Assembly: GCA_930979925.1 (NCBI GenBank) | Contig: CAKNIB010000001.1 | Coordinates: 31,597-95,596, forward strand | Length of the DNA: 64,000 nucleotides | Direction: 5' to 3' | Origin: an uncultured Clostridia bacterium | GTDB taxonomy: Bacteria > Bacillota > Clostridia > Christensenellales > UBA1242 | Shown here: positions 1-9,601 of the stretch, piece after piece | How the letters are laid out: each line of letters opens with the position of its first letter | Position numbering within the stretch: the first letter of the stretch is position 1 | Program-made: the position numbers and the translations under genes | The notes under the pieces: generated by a model | The model's input: only the letters and a program-made list of their open reading frames with translations | The model's database searches: none | What the model was told of the DNA's origin: nothing

Positions 1-3000
1 ATCTATAATAGGGCAGGCGTTGATACTTACTTTGATGTAGAAGTAGTAGCAAACGGCAATCGCAATTCGAGTGCTATAAATAATATACAGTTTAACTTTA
101 CCTCACAGCTTCTTCAACTAGGTGAAGCAACAAACAACAATAAAAACTTTAATGTATACACGGTAGCAAACGGCTCAAGCGTGCTAGAGCTAGAGGTGAG
201 TGGCTATGCAATCAATAATTTTACAAGAGAGCCAATTACTCTTAGCTATTTCTTAGACATAGTAGCTTTTGACTATATCGGCAATTTAAATGTTTTCAAA
301 GCTGCTGATGGTAATGGCGAATATATCGACCCAAGTTCAAGCAATGTAAACATACAAAATTATGGCGTAAATGCCGCATATGCTGATGTGTACTCATATA
401 CAAGTCAAATTTCAAGAAGAACAGCTAGCTTTAATGTCACAGTAAACAATACTGATGCCTATCTTTTTGCAAACCCTGTAAACTTGAATATGCCAACAAG
501 ATTTGCTTATTCTGAGAGCAACTTTAATGAAAACTTTATTTACTGGGAAACTGACTCCATTTCAGGCATAACAAAAGATGGTCAGCCGGTAGATATAATG
601 TACTATGACCCAGCATCACAAAATAATATTTATGTTATAGTGGGCTTTGGAACTTTTGATACCTCTACCATGACCTTTACGGCACTTGAAGAGACGCCAG
701 CAAGCTCACGTAGTTTTAAACTTATAGCACATGTCAGACAATATGGAAGGATATACTCATATACCATCAATATAAGAATATCAACCTATGAAGAGGTAAG
801 CGGTATAGAGCTTCAAGAGGCTGTCTCGAGAATAGAATTCTCAGCTCTTGAAAGAGAGCATAGTCTTATTGCATACGCAAGAAATTCGACAGCCACAAAT
901 GGCGAAATAGTTGCTCTTTTTAGAGGCGGAAGTATTACTGCCAATGGTCAAACCTATCAAATGCTTGACGAGGACTCCATTACTTATATAGAAAGTGAGG
1001 GCAGATACCAAATAATTCTTACAGTTAACGAAGATTTTGTCACTCACGCAGAAAATTATCAAGGTGATATGTCAGGAACGCTAATTCTTGCCGCTCGTGA
1101 CTGGCTCAACGACAACAATACAATAAGAAGTGGCTATGAAAACTTGGTTCGTGAAATTCCAGTAGCCTATGCAAATGGTACCGAGCTCAATAGATTTACT
1201 CTAGATAGTGCTGATGACCTTTTAAATATGGATTTAACAGCGCACTATAGAGTGTCTTCAACAATAAACCTTTCCTCAATAAGCGGACAGCTTCCTTTAG
1301 GAGAGCTTCGCGGGTCTATTGTAGGTGCTAGCGAGTATGCAGGGCTTACAGGCTTAAATATCACAACTGGCAGAAGCGAAGACAATGTAACCTATTACGG
1401 ACTGTTTACTAAGATTGCAGTTGGCGCTTACATCGAATATATATCACTTTCTGGTGAGTTTAATATAGGATCCTCAAGTAGCGAGACAACTTTCGCACCA
1501 GTAAATAGTAGAATATGTTTGCTTGCTGGCGAAAATAACGGCGACCTAATCAATATTGGCGTAACAATATCGCAGTCGCAGATTAATATGCGTAGCGGTT
1601 ACTTTGGAGGAGTGGTTGGTATCAACAATGGTACCATTCTCCAAGACTATACACTCTTTGAAGATGGCAATACTAGAAGCCTAACCGCTCTTCAACTTAA
1701 AAATGAAGATGGCTCTTACAATATCGTAGGTGCAGGTAGATATAGCTACGCCGGTCTCAATCCAAAGATTTTGTCATACATGACTGGCAACGTTTCAGTA
1801 AACTATATCGCTGACCAACTTGACGGAAGAAATCAAACCTCAACCTTAGTGGGCGGGGCAGTAGGACTCAATAACGGTAACATACAAAAAATTGACTCAA
1901 AAGCATTACAATTTGCAGGCTATACAAACTATATGGCTTATGCTTTATTGCAGGCAAATCCTGTTAGCTTTAATAGTACAAACTATACACTGACCAATGT
2001 TTCCTATGTTGGTGGACTTGCCGGACAAAGTGGGGCTGACAGCGCTATCTTTAGCGGTTATAACTTATATCAAAATTCTACAGTAACCTTTACAGCTTAT
2101 CTATATTACGAAGGAGATAACGAACAACCAAGCAATAATGATTACACTGCAGGACAAGGTATAATTGTTGGCGGAACTATAAGTGGATATGATTATATAG
2201 GCGGTGTGGTAGGTTACATAGAAACAATAGGCAGCTCTGGCATGTCACTTAGCGATTTTGCAGGTATAACCTCACGTACAAATGTAAGAGGACAGCTTGC
2301 CAACATCACAACTCCAATTACAGCAAGAGTTACAGCTATTGCAAATATTGATAATGTATCACAGCTTTATACAGCTTTTGCCATCCAGGCAGTAGATAAC
2401 GGAGCAAGCGGTATCAACGCTTCGATGATAGTCCTTCATAATACAAGCAATGTTGGCGCATACTATAGCGATGTTGCGAGCTTTATTGCAAACACAAACA
2501 AACTTGCCTTTGGCATTTCAGCAGGCAACTCTGTTGATATCATGTATGGCGTTAAGGGTGAAAACCCGGGCAATAAAAACTATTGCAATGTTTATACCTA
2601 TGCCGTTTCACGTAGAGAGATAATTATTGAAAGCGGTGAGGATGCCGACAATATTATAAATAGTATTAACAATACTACCTATTATGGTGACTTTATAATT
2701 GTAGGAAACAATGGAAACACTCTTTTAGGTCAATCATTCTTCACTTCTGGCGGTAGTCAGCTACTGTCACTTGAAGAAAATTACTCAAATAGACTAACCT
2801 CATCAAATACAGCTATTAGCAATAGAGAAATTTATTATATGTTCTACTTTAGAGTAGCACAAGATAGCGAAACTTCATCACAAGATAGTCAAACACTGCT
2901 TGACCAATATCTAAATTATGTAAATTTCAATAGCGTTCTCTATCCATTTACAACTAATGGAGAAATGACATTTACCTCTAACAATAGAGACATCTTGACA

Positions 3001-6000
3001 ATTGACCAAAATGGAAGAATTAATGTCAAGGGGACAGGTCTTGCTCATATTTCAGCTTCAAGCATACTAAACTCAAATAATGCACTAGAGTTTTATATCT
3101 ATGTAGTAAAGTATTTTAACCCAGACCAGCCAAGCTTCACAGAAAGCGAGGACGATGATAAGACATCAATCATCTATCCAGACACCAGTGCAGGTTCAGA
3201 TGCTATTGATAACACTATTATAAACCTCAGAGGAAGAAACACTGCAACTTTATACGTGAGACCATATTATTCTCTTGAAATTGACTTAATCTCAACAGGT
3301 GACGAAAATCTGACTCTATCATCAAACGCAGCAGGCGAGGCATCAATCGGTGGAGTTTATTTCAATCTTGCCACATGTACTCAAGTTACGGCTCAGATAA
3401 CCAAAATAGAAAGATTGACCGAAGATGGCACATATGTTGACGCGACAGAAGAGCTTTCGGCTACTGTTACCGGTCAGGTGATAGATATCGCTCGAAATGA
3501 TTTGACACAGGAGGCTGATTATAGACTTGAAATCACTCCAGTAGTTAGCTTAAGCGTGCAAGAGACGGGTGAGGAGCCAGTTGTTTACACCTCAAGTGTT
3601 AACAAAACTCTTGATAATGTTGTTGTAAATTATCGCAAAGGTGCATCAAGTATAAATAATGTTAGATATAACGAGGTACCACTTCTATCAAGCCGTGAGA
3701 TTGACGATACTATCATTATCAATTCCACAGCAGTCGAGAATATTCCTTATTATTATATAGTTGACTTCAACCATAAAAACATCCAAGGAAGCGAGGACTT
3801 AGCTCGTGAGTTTTCTTTCAAGTATGACTTAGACAGTGCTTTATCATACGGCTCAGAGTTCCTCTTTAATGTTAGCTTTACACCACACGAAGGTAACGCT
3901 GACAATCTAACTAATCAAAGATTTGATTTAAAGATAACGGTTAATAAAAACTCTCAGGCATATAAGAATAGATATGTTGAAAATATATATGGTCAATACG
4001 TAATATATATTTTAGCAGAATCTGATAGGTCTGTTTATACTTACATAACAATCAACTTTGACCAGACTAATATCTCTTCAGTGGTTGTTGACAATTATAC
4101 AAACTTAAACGAGTCAATCGGCTCTACTGGACTTTCGTCAACTTCAGAGTATGCATATCCTGGTACAACCGGTCTTCTTGCAATTACTGTAAACCCAGAA
4201 GATAGCGATTTTGACTATATTTTAATTGAAAATGACCAGCAAAATAGCACTCAAGGCTACTCAAATGCAACATTCGGACTTCTTTCAAGAAGACTTAACT
4301 CCTCAGGCGGTGATAGCATATTTGACGACAGCATTATAACTGGTTCAAATATCCCAACAGGTCTTAGACTCAACTTAAATGATATCATCAACGCTTATAA
4401 TGCTACAGATGAAGCGGGTGACAACTTATACTATGCGTATAACGGTGTTATCTATATAAAATATGATATGTCATCAGAAAATGTAGTGGATGGAAGCACG
4501 TCTAACATAATCATTACCTTTGTTAAAGACGGAGGCTCTTTCCAAGTTGTAAAACCTCTTACTATCAAACTACAAAATTATGTATCAGTAGAGCTTGACG
4601 GCAAAACTCCGACTTCTACAAACACAGGCGGTTATTATGCTACATACAATGTCGCAAGAGGTTTAAGATACAGATTAAACATCAACTCTTACGGCTATGA
4701 TGCAAGCTCAATTTCAGCTCCAACTATAGTAAATAGTGAGAGTAGTAACAATAGCCTAGCCACTATCGTTGAAGAAAACGGAGAGTATTATCTGGAGATA
4801 ACATCTTCGGCAATAAACTATGGTACTAACTCTTTTGATATTTCAATAACTGCGACTCAAACGGAAGGTGAGGTTGTTAGACTTTCGTCTAGCACAACAC
4901 GAGTAACCGTACAAGAATATGTAGTAAATTACAATGACGAGTTTGATGGCAATAGCGATATAATCACTGGCATGGGTAATGGTATAATCAATGTACAGGT
5001 AGGCACTCAAATTACACTAGATGTAAACCTCTATGATTATATTGAGTATAATGATAGCAATGTTGAAGTTGTAAATAGAGTTGAAAGCTTTATGACAAAC
5101 CTTGCAAATCTTGGCAGGTTTACAACTTATACCAATCTTATAACCGATTATCAGCCTGACTACTCAACGGCAGATGATGAGGGCGTGCAATATTATCTAG
5201 GTTATGAAAACGGAGCAATCCAAAATGCAAACTACTACTTTAACTCTAATGGACTTAACGTAACACCAGTTAGAACGCATGTGCCAGATGATAGGTTCTA
5301 CTATTTCACATATGAGACTGCATTCAGATATAACAGCTCAAGCGGGACATATGATGTCCTATCAGCTGACTCGCTTATTGGTCAGAAAATAAGCACTGAG
5401 TTTGTATTTAATGTTTACTCGTCAAGTAGCGAAGAAAGTCCACTACCAATCTATGATTACAACGACTTCTTAGACATGCAAGCAGGCGGTTACTATATTT
5501 TGCTTAACGACATAACATTACCAAACCGTGCAGATGAGGCAAATGGTATTGAAGCTTACACTCCACGTAGTGCTACTTTCAAATCACTTGACGGTAATGG
5601 TCATACTGTAAACTTTGCAGGCACTTATGACATGGGAAGCTTGACAAATATTGGTCTCTTTACCAGCTTGCCTGAGGGTTCAATCATAAGAAACTTAAAC
5701 ATTAACTTCACATCGGCAACCGATGGCTCTGATACAAACCTTACCGAAAATGATGACTATGGCTGGTTCGGGCTTCGCACTGTAAAATTTGTCACAACGG
5801 CTAGCTCATTTAACTTCGGCTCTATCGTTGTAGACAACCAAGGTATAATAACAAATTGCCATGTTACAACTGATACAGTAAATGGTAGCGAGTATTATGT
5901 AGTTGTACAAGCAGATAACGCGCTCTCAGGTAGTAGCTATATGGGAGGTCTAGTCGCACTAAACTCAGGCTATATCACAAATTGCTCTGTTTTTGTAAAC

Positions 6001-9000
6001 ATGAAAACTCCATATAATATGGCGGGCGTTGTTGCTCAAAACTCAAATAAGGTGGCTTCAACCTACTTTAAGGGCGGTAAACTTATCAATAACTCGCAAC
6101 TTGATCAACATATAGCAGGTTTTGTTATTTCTAACACGCAGTCAGGTCAAATAATAACAAGCTACGTTGCAGGTGAGGCATCAAATACATCAATATATAG
6201 TAAGGATAGCGAAAGCTACATCATGTCAACTATAGCAGCAGCCGGCTTTGCATATCAAAATGCAGGTACTATCAGCGACTGTTATACAGACATTCTACTT
6301 TCTCGTACCACAGCCGACATGGCAGGCTTTGCTTACTATAATGGTGGTAACATTAAAAACTCCTTCTCACTTTCAGTACTCAGAAACAATGTTACAGCAT
6401 CTTCAGGCTTTGCAAGATATAACACATACGAAAACTCTACAGGTAGCTTTGAAAACTGTTATTACTTCTACAATATGGGAGCAGGTCAAACGGAGGACGG
6501 CTTCTTACCAGGCGAGGGCAATATTAATACCTCAGTTGTGCCAATTAACTATAACGGTATCCAAAGATTAAACGCAGGTGACTTTGCAAACCTTGACGAG
6601 TACTTCTCAAATTATTCTTATCAGACTAATATGAGCACAAACGGCGTATGGTTCTACAGTACTGGCAATACCTCTCAAACCTTTGTTGATTATATTCCAA
6701 CCACTGAAAAGGTAGAGATATCAAATGACGAGGCAGCGGCAAGCGGAAACGTTCAAACAAATACTGTATATAGAACGGAGATAAAGACATTTGGTCTAAA
6801 TAGGCTAGAACTTGTTGCTCCAAATGTTGCCAGCCTTTCAATACTAAACTTTAGCTACTCGGAGATAGACGACGCGACAGGCGAAATTGTATATCATTAT
6901 GAAGATGACCCAAGCGTTCCAAATAGAGGCTCATTGCATAACCCAAGACTAATCTACGATGCAGAGAGCATGGAGAGTTTGACAGAACAATCAACAAGCA
7001 CCCACTTAAATACTACTAATTATAGACTTGTCAGCAATATAGATTATTCTGAGTATGATGGACTATCTTCACTCTATCAAACGGTATACGCGGGCGTCTT
7101 TGAAGGTAACGGCATGGAGATTTCCCAAATCAGCTTGGTAGCAATGGATAGCATGTCTAGCGCAGGCTTGTTTGCTCAAATAGGTTATTCGGCAAGCAGC
7201 AGAGGCTCAGTAAAAAATCTTACAATAACCCCAAGTCAAATTGCCTTTACAAACACTAACAGCGTTGGTACTCTTGCCGGCGTACTTAGATATGGTTATG
7301 TTTACGATATAACTGTAAACGGCAGAGCATCAGCAGCAAGCACAGATGCAAGGGTGGTCATTGGACGTAACTTTGTCGGCGGTGTAATAGGCAGGGCATA
7401 TAACAACTACAGCATGAAAAATATTACAAGCAATATAAATGTTTCATCAACCTACACATCAACAAGCGATAACATATACTCAGAAGGTATCAGTTCGCTT
7501 ACTAGATTCTCCTACGCAGGAGGTATAGCAGGCTTCTTGGGTACAGGTGAAGGTAGCAATTTTGAAATTAACAATACCTCATCCATCCAAGGTAGCCGTG
7601 CAGGCTTTGCAGTAGGTGGAATTGGACAGGGCGCAAACATAGACAGCGTATTTGTAGAGGTTATGCAGGGAGCAATTATAAGAGCTTATCACTATGGTGG
7701 TTTCGTTGCAGGTGAGGTTGCAGGTAACCTGAGCCGTGTCCAAGTAATAGACAATAACAGCGATATTTCAACCTTTGTAGTTATTCCAAGAGCAGCAAAT
7801 GCAGTTGGCGGAATTACAGGTGCACTTGCAGGCGGTACTATCAGCGACGCAGTTATGGAGCAAAGCTTTACAGCAACTGCAATAAGCAATACTTCAACCG
7901 TGGTAAATTCGGTCGGTGGAATTGCCGGAGTGGTAACAAATGCAGGTAATAGAGTATCATATATTAAGGATAGCGTAGTTAGCGCCAATACAGTTACTGG
8001 CTCTTCAGTGCTAGGTGGAGCGGTCGGACAGGTAGAAAACGCTCTTAACATAGATGGCGTAGCCGTTAAGTCTCAAACTCTTACGGTAGTTGGTCAAAAG
8101 GCAAACCCATATTTAGGCGGTGTAGTTGGCAATATTACCAGCCTAAACAACGCATCGCTTACGATGAGCAACAGCTATTGCTGGTCAAATTTAGTTATCA
8201 ACACAAACACATCAGGCGTTGAGTCCTCGGCATCAGCTGGTGGACTTGTTGGATACGCATCAAGAGCACCGCATCTATCATATTGCTATACAACTTCAAC
8301 GGTTGAGGCCACAGTTGTTGACCTTCGCTCAATAGACGCTGTTTCAAACTATTCGAGTCTTGCAGAAGAAGATAGAACTTATGCAATTTATACTTATTCG
8401 ACAACAAGCGAGAACTGTAACAATGTTTACTACTTAGGTCATAATACAACTAGCGGTATTGATGGAAGCGATGCGCTTACCGCCTACAACGCAAGTACGC
8501 CTTACGGCATATCATTTAACACTAAAGTGCAGTATGCAAGAATTGGTTTGCGAATAAATAATTATGGCACCTCTTCTGCCTCTTACTCAGGACAATTTGC
8601 AGCTGCAGGAGTTGGTGGTGTAGGACAAGACCCTAGCTCATTTAACAATCTGTTTGGTAGTACCTATCAAATTCCATACTATAATAGTGCAAGTGGTACA
8701 TTTGAGGATGTGTTCTTTAGCAACAATACGTATATTTTAAACAGCGATAATCATTTTGAGTTTGATGAAGAAAGCGGACTATACATACAAGACATAACAA
8801 TCACGGAAGAAAATGGACCGCTCACGACAGGACTTTCAAGTTATAACAATTCAATTGATATAACATATATAAATGGTGGAGTAACCTATATCTATGGTAC
8901 ATATGACGGCGTTACAGCCTTCTGGGTTCAAAAGCCTGACGGAAATTACGAAGATACAGATACCCATCTTGAGGTTTTACCAGTAGGAACTGTTATACAC

Positions 9001-9276
9001 AAGGAGTTTAGGGTAATCACACTTGTACATGTGACAGAATATACAGATGGCAACGAAAATTATTACCAGCATTGCTACTATAACAATAACGGTACATATG
9101 TCGAAGCGTACGAGAATTTAACTACAGGCGCTATATATATTAAAGTTGGTGATAACTGGACAAATACAGTAAATGCACTTGATATTATCACAGCTCCAAC
9201 AATTCAAGTATGGAATATAAGCACAGAAGCTTTAAGCACACTTGCATTTGAAAATGATTTAGATTGGATAAGGTAA
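1..9276 (+). CDS. Giant repetitive surface/adhesin-like protein with GLUG-type motifs and a Big_2-like segment (5' partial, continues upstream of window)
   Basis: Frame is open from base 1; the listed start at 181 is an internal GTG. Repeated GLUG-like motifs (GGVVGINNGTI, GGAVGLNNGNI, GGLVALNSGYI, GGLVGYAS) and a Big_2-like stretch (ILTIDQNGRINVKGTGLAHISASS). Confidence 0.9.
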   Translation: MYNRAGVDTYFDVEVVANGNRNSSAINNIQFNFTSQLLQLGEATNNNKNFNVYTVANGSSVLELEVSGYAINNFTREPITLSYFLDIVAFDYIGNLNVFKAADGNGEYIDPSSSNVNIQNYGVNAAYADVYSYTSQISRRTASFNVTVNNTDAYLFANPVNLNMPTRFAYSESNFNENFIYWETDSISGITKDGQPVDIMYYDPASQNNIYVIVGFGTFDTSTMTFTALEETPASSRSFKLIAHVRQYGRIYSYTINIRISTYEEVSGIELQEAVSRIEFSALEREHSLIAYARNSTATNGEIVALFRGGSITANGQTYQMLDEDSITYIESEGRYQIILTVNEDFVTHAENYQGDMSGTLILAARDWLNDNNTIRSGYENLVREIPVAYANGTELNRFTLDSADDLLNMDLTAHYRVSSTINLSSISGQLPLGELRGSIVGASEYAGLTGLNITTGRSEDNVTYYGLFTKIAVGAYIEYISLSGEFNIGSSSSETTFAPVNSRICLLAGENNGDLINIGVTISQSQINMRSGYFGGVVGINNGTILQDYTLFEDGNTRSLTALQLKNEDGSYNIVGAGRYSYAGLNPKILSYMTGNVSVNYIADQLDGRNQTSTLVGGAVGLNNGNIQKIDSKALQFAGYTNYMAYALLQANPVSFNSTNYTLTNVSYVGGLAGQSGADSAIFSGYNLYQNSTVTFTAYLYYEGDNEQPSNNDYTAGQGIIVGGTISGYDYIGGVVGYIETIGSSGMSLSDFAGITSRTNVRGQLANITTPITARVTAIANIDNVSQLYTAFAIQAVDNGASGINASMIVLHNTSNVGAYYSDVASFIANTNKLAFGISAGNSVDIMYGVKGENPGNKNYCNVYTYAVSRREIIIESGEDADNIINSINNTTYYGDFIIVGNNGNTLLGQSFFTSGGSQLLSLEENYSNRLTSSNTAISNREIYYMFYFRVAQDSETSSQDSQTLLDQYLNYVNFNSVLYPFTTNGEMTFTSNNRDILTIDQNGRINVKGTGLAHISASSILNSNNALEFYIYVVKYFNPDQPSFTESEDDDKTSIIYPDTSAGSDAIDNTIINLRGRNTATLYVRPYYSLEIDLISTGDENLTLSSNAAGEASIGGVYFNLATCTQVTAQITKIERLTEDGTYVDATEELSATVTGQVIDIARNDLTQEADYRLEITPVVSLSVQETGEEPVVYTSSVNKTLDNVVVNYRKGASSINNVRYNEVPLLSSREIDDTIIINSTAVENIPYYYIVDFNHKNIQGSEDLAREFSFKYDLDSALSYGSEFLFNVSFTPHEGNADNLTNQRFDLKITVNKNSQAYKNRYVENIYGQYVIYILAESDRSVYTYITINFDQTNISSVVVDNYTNLNESIGSTGLSSTSEYAYPGTTGLLAITVNPEDSDFDYILIENDQQNSTQGYSNATFGLLSRRLNSSGGDSIFDDSIITGSNIPTGLRLNLNDIINAYNATDEAGDNLYYAYNGVIYIKYDMSSENVVDGSTSNIIITFVKDGGSFQVVKPLTIKLQNYVSVELDGKTPTSTNTGGYYATYNVARGLRYRLNINSYGYDASSISAPTIVNSESSNNSLATIVEENGEYYLEITSSAINYGTNSFDISITATQTEGEVVRLSSSTTRVTVQEYVVNYNDEFDGNSDIITGMGNGIINVQVGTQITLDVNLYDYIEYNDSNVEVVNRVESFMTNLANLGRFTTYTNLITDYQPDYSTADDEGVQYYLGYENGAIQNANYYFNSNGLNVTPVRTHVPDDRFYYFTYETAFRYNSSSGTYDVLSADSLIGQKISTEFVFNVYSSSSEESPLPIYDYNDFLDMQAGGYYILLNDITLPNRADEANGIEAYTPRSATFKSLDGNGHTVNFAGTYDMGSLTNIGLFTSLPEGSIIRNLNINFTSATDGSDTNLTENDDYGWFGLRTVKFVTTASSFNFGSIVVDNQGIITNCHVTTDTVNGSEYYVVVQADNALSGSSYMGGLVALNSGYITNCSVFVNMKTPYNMAGVVAQNSNKVASTYFKGGKLINNSQLDQHIAGFVISNTQSGQIITSYVAGEASNTSIYSKDSESYIMSTIAAAGFAYQNAGTISDCYTDILLSRTTADMAGFAYYNGGNIKNSFSLSVLRNNVTASSGFARYNTYENSTGSFENCYYFYNMGAGQTEDGFLPGEGNINTSVVPINYNGIQRLNAGDFANLDEYFSNYSYQTNMSTNGVWFYSTGNTSQTFVDYIPTTEKVEISNDEAAASGNVQTNTVYRTEIKTFGLNRLELVAPNVASLSILNFSYSEIDDATGEIVYHYEDDPSVPNRGSLHNPRLIYDAESMESLTEQSTSTHLNTTNYRLVSNIDYSEYDGLSSLYQTVYAGVFEGNGMEISQISLVAMDSMSSAGLFAQIGYSASSRGSVKNLTITPSQIAFTNTNSVGTLAGVLRYGYVYDITVNGRASAASTDARVVIGRNFVGGVIGRAYNNYSMKNITSNINVSSTYTSTSDNIYSEGISSLTRFSYAGGIAGFLGTGEGSNFEINNTSSIQGSRAGFAVGGIGQGANIDSVFVEVMQGAIIRAYHYGGFVAGEVAGNLSRVQVIDNNSDISTFVVIPRAANAVGGITGALAGGTISDAVMEQSFTATAISNTSTVVNSVGGIAGVVTNAGNRVSYIKDSVVSANTVTGSSVLGGAVGQVENALNIDGVAVKSQTLTVVGQKANPYLGGVVGNITSLNNASLTMSNSYCWSNLVINTNTSGVESSASAGGLVGYASRAPHLSYCYTTSTVEATVVDLRSIDAVSNYSSLAEEDRTYAIYTYSTTSENCNNVYYLGHNTTSGIDGSDALTAYNASTPYGISFNTKVQYARIGLRINNYGTSSASYSGQFAAAGVGGVGQDPSSFNNLFGSTYQIPYYNSASGTFEDVFFSNNTYILNSDNHFEFDEESGLYIQDITITEENGPLTTGLSSYNNSIDITYINGGVTYIYGTYDGVTAFWVQKPDGNYEDTDTHLEVLPVGTVIHKEFRVITLVHVTEYTDGNENYYQHCYYNNNGTYVEAYENLTTGAIYIKVGDNWTNTVNALDIITAPTIQVWNISTEALSTLAFENDLDWIR

Positions 9277-9422
9277 GAGAAAGCTAAGCTAAAAGGACGT
9301 CGTTTGGATATCTTTATCTTAACTTAGCTCTCTTCCTTTGAAATCGCAATTAAGCTTGCTAGACTTGTCTTGTTAAAATCGACAAAAAACGCAAAAATAA
9401 GTAAAAAATTTTTGAAAAACTA

Positions 9423-9452
9423 TTGACATTATTTGTTCATATGCGCTATAAT
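9423..9452 (+). promoter_or_regulatory. SigA-type promoter for rpoBC (TTGACA-18-TATAAT)
   Basis: TTGACA at 9423-9428 and TATAAT at 9447-9452, upstream of the rpoB leader. Confidence 0.85.
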
Positions 9453-9466
9453 TATATAGAATATTG

Positions 9467-9576
9467 GCTGTGAACAAGTATTTTATGACATTTTAACTTA
9501 ATAGGCAGGGACTATTATAGCATTTTTATGCTATAAGGTCCTTTTTTGCGTTAATATAAGTTAAAGTATTCACAGC
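9467..9576 (+). promoter_or_regulatory. Structured rpoB leader: nested inverted repeats enclosing an intrinsic-terminator hairpin
   Basis: Outer GCTGTGAA (9467-9474)/TTCACAGC (9569-9576); middle TTAACTTA (9493-9500)/TAAGTTAA (9557-9564); inner GGAC..TTATAGCAT-TTTT-ATGCTATAA.GTCC followed by TTTTTT (9509-9547). Confidence 0.75.
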
Positions 9577-9601
9577 AAAACACAAAGTCAAGGAGAGGCA
9601 A

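Noticed and set aside
6248-6571. Out-of-frame ORF inside the giant surface protein gene (also antisense 841-1062, 6626-6841, 7692-8051, 8198-8449)
   Set aside because: Fully overlapped by a strongly supported reading frame; low-complexity shadow ORFs with no RBS or recognisable domain.
9275-9334. Strong terminator after the giant surface gene
   Set aside because: AAGAG..AGCTAAG/CTTAGCT.CTCTT can pair but has a long loop and no U-run, so it was not called as a terminator.
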